A stretch of DNA of 64,000 nucleotides from Agrostemma githago (Eukaryota > Streptophyta > Magnoliopsida > Caryophyllales > Caryophyllaceae), in the NCBI GenBank assembly GCA_958450325.1, contig OY288253.1:66767612-66831611 (forward strand), in the 5' to 3' direction. This document shows, piece after piece, positions 45,513 through 56,881 of the stretch; positions within the stretch are counted from its first letter, which is position 1; each line of letters begins with the position of its first letter. The notes beneath the pieces are model-generated. The model worked only from the letters and a program-made list of their open reading frames with translations, made no database searches and was not told the origin of the DNA. The position numbers were made by a program, and so were the translations under genes.

Positions 45513-46619
45513 CTCTATGAAGAACTTGACTGACCCCTGGCGGAGGTCCCTGAACCATCCTTATGCAAGCCCTACCAGGGTGGTTGGGAAAACTTTGCAC
45601 CAGATGGCATCATCTACGTCGTACATGCCCATGTGGCTCTCAAATGCCGCCAGGTGGTCTTCTGGGTCTGTTGTCCCATCAAACTTAATGGTGGGCATTT
45701 TAATTTTTGAAATGGGGTATTCTTGTACCTCAGGATGAAGTGGGGTTTTTGTGGGCCTGCCTACCAATCGTGACCTGCTTTCCCCAGATTGGTTACCATG
45801 AGTATCCCATTGTCTATGGGTCGGTTTCCTCATACTGGGGGAGCGGTGCCTTGGAGGCGGCCTGCTCGCTGCTTCATCTTCTGTCTCAGGGGAGACTTGC
45901 CTGGGTCTCTTCCTCTGAGAGTGACAGAAGCTCTCACCCTGGTGATACTTAGATTCGAGCGGTTGCCCCCGGTTGAGCCTTGACTGCAGGCTTTGGGATA
46001 AACTAGGGGCTGACTGCTCTTTGGCCGCCGGTGTTAGCCTGGAGAAAACCCCGCCTGGCTTTTCTCCCAGGCGTTTTGACATGGGCTCCCTGGGCCTCAT
46101 TCGCTCCTGTAATTCTCGAGATAAGCCTCTCTGTTCTCCAGACGCGGATTCTGTTGTGTGAATGGAGAACGCCTGCTGGACAGGTGGCTCTGGGTTGCCG
46201 ATTGTAATGCGCCTTTGCACATGCGCATATGCTTGTGCCGTCCTTCTTGCCTTCCTCTGAGCATTTCTGGCGGCGGTCCGCCTCGTGCCCCCAGCTCCAT
46301 CCCTGCTTACTGAGGGTGGCTGCCTGGGGGCCGATGCGACCCTGCCTACCAGGTCCTCAGGAGTGAACTCCTGATTTAGCATTGCGGAGAAGAAGGCGGC
46401 CGCCTGCACCATCTGAGCTGGGGTCAGATTCAGAGCGTGCCCAGGGTGTGTCCCCAATTCAGGTGTTACAGCAGCGTTTGGTCCGCCGTGGAGGCTAGTT
46501 CCCCCCATCCCCAGGATTGTGGCAGGAGGAACCCTCTCCAACTGCGGCATGCCATACAGGGGGGCCACCGGTGGGACCGTCGGGCCCGTCCCTGCACTGG
46601 TATCGACAATTTCTGGCAC
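45513..46619 (-). pseudogene. Element 3 gag, interrupted by one stop
   Basis: This is the N-terminal gag frame, 352 codons from ATG 46619 to TAA at 45561-45563. It has a long Pro/Arg/Ser-rich region and then the capsid motif KFDGTTDPEDHLAAFESHM. The stop falls within the conserved stretch before WFRDL. The frame continues immediately in the same phase into the downstream pol frame, so a single nonsense change separates them. This may be a mutation or, less likely, a readthrough site. Confidence 0.85.
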
Positions 46620-46687
46620 GATTGTTTTAGTTTTTTGTGATTATGAGTGGTTGATTTTAGTGGGTAACTCGTGAGCACAACCGTAAG

Positions 46688-46706
46688 TTCCCCACAGACG
46701 GCGCCA
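46688..46706 (-). other. Element 3 primer binding site
   Basis: On the minus strand it reads TGGCGCCGTCTGTGGGGAA, three bases after the LTR end CGGAACA. It differs from the PBS shared by elements 1, 2 and 4, so a different tRNA primer is implied. I do not assign the tRNA. Confidence 0.75.
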
Positions 46707-46709
46707 AAT

Positions 46710-47398
46710 TGTTCCGGTCACGGAAACAATTAACCCGGCTCTGGATCCGGGTTGTATAATTGAGTTATTTGTGAACAATTGATCGTCTGACTTCCTTAAT
46801 CCTCTCTTTGTCTCACTCCCTTGGTCGGACCTTCCCGGCGGAGTTGGCCTGCTCCCTGCACAAAGAACGCACAGGGCCTCGGAGGTTGTCCGAGGAAACC
46901 CTCTCCGATGCCTAAGTTAGTCCGTGAAATGCCTTGATGAACCTAGCTCGTGAGGAACCAGGTGGCTTTTTTAGGAGTAAGAGTCTAGAGAGAGAAAATC
47001 TAACCCCTCTCATGTGGGAAATGGGAAAGTATTTATACCTTCCCACAAGAGAGAGGAAAAGAGAAATGAGAAGAGGGAAATAAGTGGATACTTGTGCGAC
47101 ACGTGGACTCACCTTGTCCACTCACTTCCCCTTACCTTAGGTAAAATGACGGATGGGTCCTCGGTCCTCCTTTGGTCCTGCTTGGGCGGGAGCGCCCTGG
47201 AAGCAGGCAGGAAGCCTGGTCTGCCCTGCTCTGCAGGCGGCAAGGCCGTGCCGGGCGGCTAAATAATTAAGGCCATTCACTTGGAATTTTTAATGACATT
47301 GCTGGGAGGTCTGCTGGGTAGGCCATCTCTTATTCAGGGATTGGGCGTCCTGGGGCCTGACTGGCAGGCGACCCGAGGCTGGCTACCGACCCCCATCA
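46710..47398 (-). repeat. Element 3, 5' LTR
   Basis: The LTR is 689 bases, nearly identical to 35205-35893, with a minus-strand TATAAATA at 47030-47037. It is followed by GTATT and then taagagtcctacaattgttgg. That flank continues the diverged 376-bp repeat of the left flank and confirms a clean insertion. Confidence 0.93.
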
Positions 47399-47403
47399 GT
47401 ATT

Positions 47404-48173
47404 TAAGAGTCCTACAATTGTTGGAGACTATCATATCGCTCGAAAAAGTCTGTTTTATTGTATTTTTTCAATGATGCTAAAAAACACATCGTCTTTTTAG
47501 AGTAAATACTCAAGACTTTTGATTAATAACCAATGACCGATGATAACACTTATTTATAATTATAGAATCTCATCATGTATGTATTATAATTTTCCAATGT
47601 GGGAATTTTTTTACAGTTTATATATGTAATACATTTACCACTATTACATACTAAAAAAACATATCGTCTTTTTCGAGCAAATAATACGAGAATTATACAC
47701 TAAGAATAGTATTTTTCACCACAAATCTAATTATATCATTTTTATAAATGTTTTTACGATAATATTTTTTATTTAAGGATAATAACATTTGCAAAGGGCT
47801 TTACATAAAAATTATAATTTCTCATAAATTGTTAAAAGTTAAAAATTATATATCTACTTTATTTAGGATAATAATAATTTTATTTTTCTAAAAATAGATA
47901 AAACTATATATCTACTTTATTTAGGATAATAATAATAATATTTTATTAAAAATAAATCTAATTATACTAGGATAAAATTAAAAATAGATCCAATTCTATC
48001 TGGATAAAAAATATTAATTTTAATATTTAAAATATTTAAGCTTTAGTGTTTTAAAAAAGTTGAATTCTCTCACGTCGCTTGAAAAAAGCTTCAATTATAT
48101 ATTTATATATATGATTGTTTATTGCGTAATATACTATTACTAAATAGTACTTCGTATTATCATATACGGAGTA
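47404..48173. other. AT-rich spacer
   Basis: It continues the diverged tandem repeat interrupted by element 3 (words such as cgctcgaaaaagtc near 47437 and tcgcttgaaaaaag near 48074). No gene is visible. Confidence 0.5.
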
Positions 48174-48369
48174 CTCACTCTGTCTCTTAAGAAGAGTCGC
48201 GCTTTCTTTTTGGGTCGTCTCTCTAAAAGAGTCCTCGTTTCCTTTATTCATCTTTGTCTGATTTGTGTAGTTATCATTAGTTGTGACCCCACATATTTTC
48301 TCATATTTCATTTTTTACCCCGCATTTCTATCCACCTTATTTCGTACCAAATGGAAGGGACGGATGGAG
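48174..48369. mobile_element. Stowaway-like MITE (diverged)
   Basis: About 196 bases between TA dinucleotides (48172-48173 and 48370-48371). One end reads CTCACTCTGTCTC, and the other, read inwards, CTCCATCCGTCCC. The ends match imperfectly. The interior is non-coding. Confidence 0.65.
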
Positions 48370-48486
48370 TAATATTTTAGCTAAAAACAAATTTGAGAGG
48401 GAAAACTTTCATTGTGGTGATGACACATCATCGCTTTGCTAGTATTCCTTATTCTATTACTATAAGGAGGATAATAATAATAATAA

Positions 48487-48515
48487 CTAGTCGCCATGCC
48501 TGTGCACCGCACGGG
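48487..48515 (-). mobile_element. Helitron-type 3' terminus
   Basis: On the minus strand a hairpin-forming CCCGTGCGGTGCACAGG is followed eight bases later by CTAG (48487-48490) and then T. This is the standard plant Helitron 3' end and insertion dinucleotide. The RPA-like pseudogene lies upstream in the same orientation, consistent with cargo of one element. The 5' end was not found in the window. Confidence 0.6.
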
Positions 48516-49144
48516 ATTACTAATTTACTTGTCTAACTTCCATGTGATTGTCACGGCGCGTGCTTGTAGAGGGTGTCGTAATAGTGAATAGGGCAGATGT
48601 TGCGAAGATCGAATCATCAAAGCTACTAAAAGACGCATGACATGTAAATATAAAGAACGAAAGAAGTTGACATGATCCAGTCTAAGGAAGAAACAGACAT
48701 TAAAAAATTAGTATATTATAAAATAATTGCAATATGTAATTTGCATAAATTATGCCCTTGTTCTTCTGTGTTTTTCTCTGTCAGGGTCCATTTTGTCTTT
48801 TCAACTTTTGGCCTCTTTTTCTCTATTGTTTCCTTCGCTACGGATGCTTCTTTCGCCGTCACTTCGAAGCTGTAAGTCATTTTTGGTGTGGAAATTCTGT
48901 TACTGAAATAATATAAGTGAAAAATTGCTTGTAGTTGGTGTACGTAATAATAATTAACTTACTCCTTGTCTATCTTTCTCTTCTCATTTTTAGCTGAGGT
49001 GTTCACTGGAGGGTCGGACTTTGTTGTAGGCTGACTTTCTAAGTTGTCTTGTTGTGGTTGCTCCTGCGAAAACATTGGAGTTGTTTGGGTATATGGTCTT
49101 GTGTGTAAAAAGATGCTGGTGTTTTTGGGTAAGAATTGTTGTTG
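48516..49144 (-). other. Non-coding tail of the putative Helitron
   Basis: No conserved gene is seen between the Helitron-type end and the last RPA exon. Small ORFs such as 48672-48875 have no recognisable motif. Confidence 0.4.
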
Positions 49145-51852
49145 TTACCTCTGTTTTTTTTTGTCCCCCCTTTCCACTGTGGTTGGAGTTGGAGGGTCCT
49201 TTGGCGCCGGCAATACCTTTTGACACTTTAGTTCCCGTTCGGAGTTGTATTTGGTAATCCCAATCTTGACTTTCATGGTGTATTCTCTCCCGACACATTG
49301 TTGGAGTATGTAAGACATACTTTCTCCTTTCCCCCGTCCTATTTTTCGCTCTCTTGTTAGGACAAAACGGTTAAAATTTGTTCGAGTAGTTGGTGTGTTA
49401 TTTGTTGTGCGTACCTTTTCATATTGGGTTAGTAATCCTTCAATTGGTCTCCCGACTATCTTCTCAGCTTCTTTCCCAAAAATCACCAAAGATGCGTATG
49501 CTATTTCGTCCGCTATTGTAGTGATTAATATGTGCCTGTGTTGTAGATATTAACATATTTGTGATATTGTCTAGGATCAGTAGATAGGTTTAACATACCG
49601 TACGGTGAGTTATATTTTTTTGTGTTTTTTCTTACCTTTGTTTGAGGTAGGGTATTGGTTCGTTACATTGGCGACACTTTCCGTCCTCGTCGATTCCAGC
49701 GGGGCATGATGTGCAAGACTGATACCGCCAACATCTGTTCTTACTTCTGTTATCGTTCAGTGGCATTTGTATACCTCATTCTGTTCCAATTGTTTCATTT
49801 AATCGGAAATGTTCAATGGTATATCATATCAGTAGGTATGCGATATCTGTCGACATTACCTGATCGTCGACATCTGCTTGTAGAAGCTCTGCAATGGTTG
49901 AAGTGACCATATCTTCTGCGACCTCAGCATCGAGGACTCTTATTTGAACGGGTTCCTGGTCCCTGTAGGGTGGTATGGCAACGCAAATAATAATATGTGG
50001 CTAATCTAGTATATGTGAGATCGGGGACATGGTTCATGTGCATTTTTTTTTATTGTGGGGACAAACGGTTATCTTTGCAGTAATATTCTAGTCTCTGGCA
50101 AGTCCAAGTCGAGGAAGACCTTGCTCCCATATGTGGATTGTAATTGGTAATCTCCTACATCAGTGTTGTAGTCTTTGTTAATAAGTATGATATGTGCAGC
50201 ATTATTATAGGTAAAAAGATCAGTCAAATGTGATTAGACTAACCGTAATTAAATCAAAGCAATTTAACTAATATGATTTGTAACAATAAAAAACTTAAAA
50301 CCAATTAGTTTAAAATGGTTCCTATGTGACTGCAAATCAAGATTCAACGGGTACCTAATATTTATGTTAATAACATATTAACACGTGTCCATTAGACACA
50401 TGTTAGAAAAACTGTTAACATAATACCTACATAATATTAAGTGACATTATAATATTTGACTTTATTATACACTTTAACTAAGTTAATAACATAATATTAA
50501 GCTTACGTCCCCTTTTTATTGTCCTTTCGACTTTGTATAGTCGTACTAAACCACAGGTTTATAAACAATCGAGACGAGTGGAGAAGTACTGTTTAGTGCT
50601 AAGCCGAAATGCGTAGAAATCAGAAGTAGCAGTAGTAGTAGATGAGTAGGAGTGAGGTTGAAAGAGGAGAAAAGAGAAGTACTGGTAGTACGCTGCTGTG
50701 TCAAAATATGTGCATCCACATACACATGTTACATGTTCTATGTACATTTTCCTTGGCATTGAAGTGGCGTAGGTTTATGTTGCCTTATTTTCTCATATCA
50801 CACAATACGGAGTAGTGAACAACTTTTTTGAAAATCATGGTTTTGATAATCATATGTGACAGACTCGAGCATATAAATTTACATATATTCATAAAGATGA
50901 ACGATAAAAGTTGATAAACAAAAGTTTATTACCTTCATAATTTATGACCCTTGCAGATGTGATGACTACGACCATGTCATGTCCATTTTACCGGCTAATT
51001 TCTTTTGTGATGTAGTCAGACGCATCACCCCATAAAGTCATGTTCACTATTTTTTTCCTGCATGTAGTCATTATATTGCGGTAAGTTAATTACTTTACAC
51101 GTAGCTATATACGTGGTGAAGGTGGTGAAGGTACCTTTCATCTTGTATTTGTATATGACGTAAATGTGTCCGACCATTTTTTGTTAGCACCTACCTTTTC
51201 TCCTCGTTCGTTTTCAGGAAGCCAACAACGTCTGCACCATGTTGTTAAAAAGAGTGAATAGGCAAATAGAGTGTTTAGATAATAAAAATTGTTGCATTTT
51301 ATAGTGCATGTGTCGGTGTACTTGCCTATCAAATAATAATTTTTGTTGTTGCGTTCTTCCAATTTGTCGAGTGGGTGGAATTCGAATTTGTGGAGTGGAA
51401 TACTTTGAGTTTGGTCCTTATCCTCCTGTATCGATGTAAAAGAGATGTATTTGATGATGTATAGGTTTTCTTTTACTGGTTTGTACGATCTATTATTTTG
51501 CGCCACCTAAAAATGTTGGAGGGTGTAAATTTTCCCCTCGTGCAGCAACGCCTTCAATGAGGTCACCCACCGTTTGGGTATTGTTGCATGTATATGGTTT
51601 CCCTGGCCGGAATGAGATGAAACAAAATGTTCAACAATTTTTTAGAAGCGGCAAAAATAGACAGGGAATCAAAATGGTTGTCCAATTGAAAGGTTGGGAC
51701 CTCACCTCTTTGTCTAATAGCACCATGTATAGTGACAATGGGGGGCTGTTTTTGTTCGGTGTTACGCGCCATATCCTTGTAGCTCGTGCTGTTATCTGAT
51801 ATTTGGACTTTGAGGGGACCAAGCCTGCAATGGTAGTTCTTATTAGCGCCAT
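49145..51852 (-). pseudogene. RPA1-like single-strand DNA-binding gene, decayed, eight exons
   Basis: Minus-strand exons inferred by eye: 51706-51852 (ATG at 51852; IWRVTPNK and MVLLDKE mark OB-fold A), 51326-51602 (IHATIPKRW, then a second OB fold), 51135-51231 (DVVGFLKTNEEK), 50933-51057 (VNMTLWGDASDYITKE and VVVITSARV), 50073-50154 (YGSKVFLDLDLPE), 49860-49962, 49636-49780 (zinc ribbon WRYQSCTSC...CRQC) and 49145-49535 (VIFGKEAEKIVG and the C-terminal OB fold). Splice phases agree across the first five exons, and intron 2 uses a GC donor (AG|GCAAGT). It is broken by in-frame TAG (51507-51509), TAG (51191-51193), TAA (50988-50990), a GT-to-AT donor loss after the fifth exon, and a stop plus shift in the zinc-ribbon exon. 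RPA-like genes are typical Helitron cargo, and host RPA1 paralogues are the alternative. Element 4 is inserted 27 bp upstream of the ATG. Confidence 0.75.
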
Positions 51853-52279
51853 TTATTTTGAGGAATCTTGTCACCTAGGTGTAGACACCCGCATTTTGCC
51901 TGCTAGTGTCTATAGCAGTTCCCGACAAAACACCCGATGATGATCGGACGTAAACGTGACTTAATACGCTCGAATACGGACTCGGAATCAATAGTATCCG
52001 ACGTGGGCATTTAGCGGAGTGTAAATCTCTCAAAACCAACCTCAAATCCAGGCCCAGTGGGTCGTTTCCAATAAAATGAGACTAATTTGGGCCAAAACCG
52101 TCACCGGAAATAAAACCGTCTTTTAGCAACCGAGTCAAAACCCGGTCAAAGTCGAATCCCGAGACGAACCAGCCTCACATTATGTCCAAATACACAAAAT
52201 GAATCAAGATTCAACAACCAAATCTCATTCAAAAATAGTCAACAAATCTTTCCTAAAAAGCCTCCATGCGGTTTGATCC

Positions 52280-52386
52280 ACTCGATCGAGTGGTTCAGAC
52301 CCACTCGGTCGAGTAAACCAACGAACCGGCCAAACCGGTCTTGAACCCGGCACTCGATCGAGTGCACTCGCACCACTCGATCGAGT
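52280..52386. promoter_or_regulatory. Cluster of ACTCGATCGAGT palindromes upstream of the LTR TATA box
   Basis: Twelve-base words sit at 52280-52291, 52303-52314 (G variant), 52352-52363 and 52375-52386, all within 130 bases upstream of TATAAATA at 52409. The word is a perfect palindrome. Position and repetition suggest binding sites for a dimeric factor in the LTR promoter. The 3' LTR has the same array near 60969-61075. Confidence 0.5.
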
Positions 52387-52754
52387 GACCCTAAACCGGG
52401 GTCCTCCTTATAAATACCCATCACATCAATTCATTTCACAAGTTTTTCCAACCCTAATCACACAACATCTTTTTCTAACCCATTCAACCCTACACATCTT
52501 CAACCTTCAAACCTTCATCACCCTTGAGTTCTAGGCACTCATACACATACACACACAAATACATTCAAAATCCCGAGATCAAAACTCGTCAAAGACATAC
52601 ACCATAACTCTACCTACATATCTCGACACTCCCGCGCACACGCCGCTACTACGAGTCCGTTTCCGAGGCCATTTAAGCATGTAGGTTGAGGGTGTCATCA
52701 AACCCCGTTTCTTTTTCACCTTTCTCTTTTTCGATTATATATGTACATACTATA

Positions 52755-53005
<251 letters not shown>

Positions 53006-53817
53006 ACACTAATACTAACATTTTTAATTTTGTTACTAACATTTTTATCTTGCTACTAACATTTTATTTATCGCTATCTAACATTTTATTTTATGTCAAC
53101 TAACATCTAACATTTACTTATCGTATTCTAACCTCTAACATTTAATTATCGTCATTTACATTTTGTTATAATATTAATACCGCGTATAATTATTTAACAA
53201 AACTATTTTCAAAACAATCCGAGCAATGTCCGTTGAGGCTAAATTAATGATCGTAGGCCTTAAGGCCAAATTACGATATTAGAATGCCGAGGACTTAAGT
53301 TTGCAACGACGGTCGAATTTTTGGGTCGAATATGTTTAATTGCGAATTCCGCCTAAAGTCTATTTAATCCCTTTACAATTCGTATTGGAGGTGGCGCCCT
53401 TCGAGGTGTGCCGCCCTAAACACTTAAGGGCGTAATAGATCGTGGAGATTCGTCGTTAAATATGTCCGACCACATTTCTTTCAAAATATCATTCTAGAGA
53501 ATCATCGACAAATCGGATTAGGACAAAACCCATTGACGCCGAATTAATTGTCACCAATCCGAAAGGATTGATTACGACATTATGATGCGGAGGGAATCGA
53601 TATTTGTTCTAGCCCGATCAAACTCGATTTTGCAAATTCGCTCTAAATACTAGATGTCGGTTCTATAACCGAATGTCGAGTATGACGAGCCATCGAGATT
53701 TAAACTAATATAAATTGGACAGTATTTATATTTAGCGTAATTGCATCTCGATTCAAAAACATAAAAGCTACAAAATGGGTCGTTTCAAAGCACAAATTAA
53801 ACACCCGTACAGAGGGC

Positions 53818-53924
53818 ACTCGATCGAGTGCACAAGCCCACTCGATCGAGTAGCGCACCAAAAACCGGGCAGTAGCCCCATTAAAGGTTCACTCGATCGA
53901 GTCTTGGCTATGACTCGGTCGAGT
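53818..53924. repeat. Second ACTCGATCGAGT palindrome cluster in the LTR
   Basis: Copies lie at 53818-53829, 53840-53851, 53891-53902 and 53913-53924 (G variant), about 1.4 kb downstream of the TATA box. The arrangement of three perfect copies and one G variant mirrors the upstream cluster and recurs at about 62426-62532. Confidence 0.6.
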
Positions 53925-55001
53925 GGGTCCCTTTGATCTAGTAAATCGAGAGGCACAAAGCATCCTTTGAGCCTCGTCTTTTTTTACGGCTTCGATCCAC
54001 GCGTGTAAGTCAATCACGTGATCTTCATTTTAAAAACTCATACATTATTATTTCACTCTCACAACTTTGATCGACGTCTTTTACGATTAGTTTTGTGTCG
54101 ACGACTCTTTAAGTCGTATCCGATACATGACTAATCCAGACGCCAATTTTCGATGTGATAAGTCGGGACAAGGCATCGAGATTCGGGATCGGGCTAGCAC
54201 CACGTCTAGGTTCCATATCTCCGTCCTCCGTTTAATGCACAACATAATGTGCATTTAATCGGAGTTCGTCCATTTATTCAATTTACGGTCTAGCTTATAT
54301 TTACTATTCACGGGTCCGTTTATAGTTAATATTTACCGTTTCCTGATTCGATTATTCTATTTTATTGCTCGTTGTATTGTGAATTCCGGGTTGTATTCCG
54401 CCCGTGTAATTTGTAATTTATTTACGAGTTTTCTATTTTCGATGTTTGTCATTTATTTATTTAAATGAACATCACATGCTAAACTACTCCGACTATAATT
54501 TAGATCCATTAAATGACGTAGCTCACACATAATTCGCATGCTTAGCCGAAAACGGCATATCATTTAATCATTTTACTAGCGCGCGTACACGAACACGAAC
54601 GATGTCTTAGTATAGGCCGCTAAGTGCGGGCGGGGTTGGGTGTCCTTAGTGGGCTTCCCAACACGTACCCTCACCCCTTACTTAGAACCTCGGTTTCCGG
54701 ATGCCCGAAACCGTTGGCGCAGGAGAGTCATTCTATACCCGAAAGCCGGTGTAAACGGTATCGATATCGTAATGCAAAGGGACGAGCCCCATAAACTCTG
54801 AAATCAAAATGGGCCGTACTTTGTGTATGGCCCATGACGATATAGAGTGGGGTCGAACGGTTCCGAATTCCCATAAAATTCGGTGGCGACTCCAACTTTG
54901 ACTTAAATTTCAACCCGAGAACAATCTTACCACGAGATTCATTCGCCTACCCAAACCCGCGCGTGGCCGCGTCGGGGTGGACCTACGTCATGTCCACAAT
55001 T

Positions 55002-55019
55002 TGGCGACTCCGCTGGGGA
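55002..55019 (+). other. Element 4 primer binding site
   Basis: TGGCGACTCCGCTGGGGA lies three bases after the LTR end, identical to those of elements 1 and 2. Confidence 0.85.
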
Positions 55020-56881
55020 TACCTGATGTACCACATGTCATCGGGGTTCCTAGGGTGAGACTCGAAGAGAAATCGTTCGTATATTAGTGTGCGCGCATTA
55101 GTTTAATGATTCATGCATAACCCATTTTTGCCCGGGCCGGTTACATGTGACCGACGTCCCACTATACCGCGGTGCATTCCTACATGGGTGCGCTAAAGAC
55201 TTCGATGGCGGAACTCGTATGGGTTTTGCGGCATGTCCTAAGACCAACTCGGCTTAGGGAGTCCGTCCTGATTTACGAGAATGTCATCGTTGTTGGTATA
55301 GACCCTATTTTGACCGACCGAGACTTACTGTAAAGCATACATAAGCGTCGTTATAGTGCTTGTTTGACTACGTGCTACTTGGTTTCCGTGTCATTTTTCA
55401 AAAAAAACGTCATTTCAAAAAATGCATATTTCCAAAATACCAAATTTTGAAAAACCCGAAATATTGTCCGTTTCGGGACCCATCTTACAAAAATATCCAA
55501 TTTCAAAAATTCAAAAATAACCAAACTTAGACTTACGATTTGACTCAAAATACCCTATTTTCTAGCCGGCATGCTGTCCATTTCAAAATTCGAATTTCCG
55601 ATCCACCATTCGATTTTCGAATTTTCAAAATTCCATTTCGATTTTTTTTCCACATCTTCGTGATGCCATTCGCGATTTGCAAATCTTCGAGATGCCATTC
55701 TCGATTTTCAAATCTCCGAGATACCGTTTTCGATTTTCAAATCTTCGGGATCTTATTTTCGATTTTCAAATTTTCGGAAATTTATTTTCGATATTCAAAT
55801 TTTCAAAATTCCAAATATTCAACTTATCAAAAAACTCGGCCCTGTCGGCATGCTGCCAATTTCAAAAGACGGGATCGCCTCCTCAATTTTCAAAACGCGA
55901 AATTACTCGCAACCATTCTAACATTTCAAAATGCCCGATCCTATTGGCCCACTGCCAATTTCAGGACTGTCCTCTCAATTTTCAAAATTCAATCATTTTT
56001 CAAAAACCTTCCTTATTATATAGGACCTACCGTAATTCGTGTGTCGGGTCTTTTCGTAATACGTCGAAGGTCTTTAGCGTCGAAACTCCGTCGATCCTAC
56101 ATCACGGGTTTCCTCCCCATCCTAGTCCGCCTTTTCCTAAAGGCATAACCGACCAACACGAGTCATACACTCGTAAGTGGAAGGTTCGTCTGAATACTCG
56201 AGTCCTAACTAGAAAGTCACACGCGATCTTTCCCTCCGACAGGACGGTCCCCACGACCTTTCCTAGGGAATTTTGCCCGTCTTTCAATCCGTTAGTCGAG
56301 TCATCCCAATTCAAGTCCTTTAACTTAAGGGTCTACCCTAATCAAAGGGTCTATCCTTATTCAAGTCAAGTCAAGGGTCTCTAGCGTCGAAACTCTGCCG
56401 ATCTTACATCGCGAGTTTCTTCCCTTACCCTGTCTGCCTTTCCTCGAGGCCGAGTCAACCTTTACAAGGCATAACCCTATAACAAAAGGTTTGTGGTCCT
56501 TACATCTAAGAGTCACTCGTCCGACACTCGAGTCTTAGCAAAACCTACAATCTCACTCGGGGGCTACCCTTCAGCAGAGCGATCAATCACGGTTGCTCTA
56601 AGGGTCATGTCCTACACGTGTTGTCTCACGTACCCCACTTTCGAGTCACTTAGATGCTACATCATCTGAGACCTGTCAGACTCTTTAGTCTCATCTGGGG
56701 GCTATTCTCCGACGGAGCGATTAATCACAGTCACTCCGAGAATCGCATCCAACATATTTGTCTTAGGAGAGTCTAACCCGCGTCAAACCGGAGTCGTCTT
56801 TCCTCCCGCGCTATTTCCTATGCCTTGGTGTATTTGGGTTTCGAAGCGACATTTCTGATTACGTGGGTATTCTCGCAGAGT
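55020..56881 (+). other. Element 4 leader
   Basis: The first 380 bases resemble the element 1 leader. The rest contains many TTTTCAAA/TTTTCGAA words (55380-56000), giving frames rich in Phe, Ser and Arg without family motifs, and direct repeats such as tctaagagtcactcg. The two open frames at 55540-56384 are judged composition artefacts. Confidence 0.6.

Larger units (their letters stand above)
35205..47398 (-). mobile_element. Element 3: Tat-type Ty3/gypsy element with antisense genes
   Basis: The 12.2-kb minus-strand element has 689-base LTRs at both ends and the target duplication GTATT (35200-35204 and 47399-47403). Order on the minus strand: 5' LTR, PBS (46688-46706), gag, protease, RT, two RNase H domains, integrase (ends 40931), a tandem-repeat 3' region (40690-40079), antisense genes (plus strand 37441-39915 and 36251-36823) and 3' LTR. 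LTR start and end are TGATGGGGG and CGGAACA on the minus strand. The LTRs are almost identical, so it is young, yet gag-pol has one stop and one frameshift. The GC-rich body contrasts with its AT-rich surroundings. Confidence 0.93.

Noticed and set aside
51138..51506. A 122-codon single-exon ORF
   Set aside because: It is part of RPA exon 2 read through its GC donor into the intron and then into the next exon in the wrong frame.
55540..56384. Two overlapping ORFs of 202 and 235 codons in the element 4 leader
   Set aside because: They are driven by repeated TTTTCAAA/TTTTCGA words, lack family motifs, and overlap each other in different frames.
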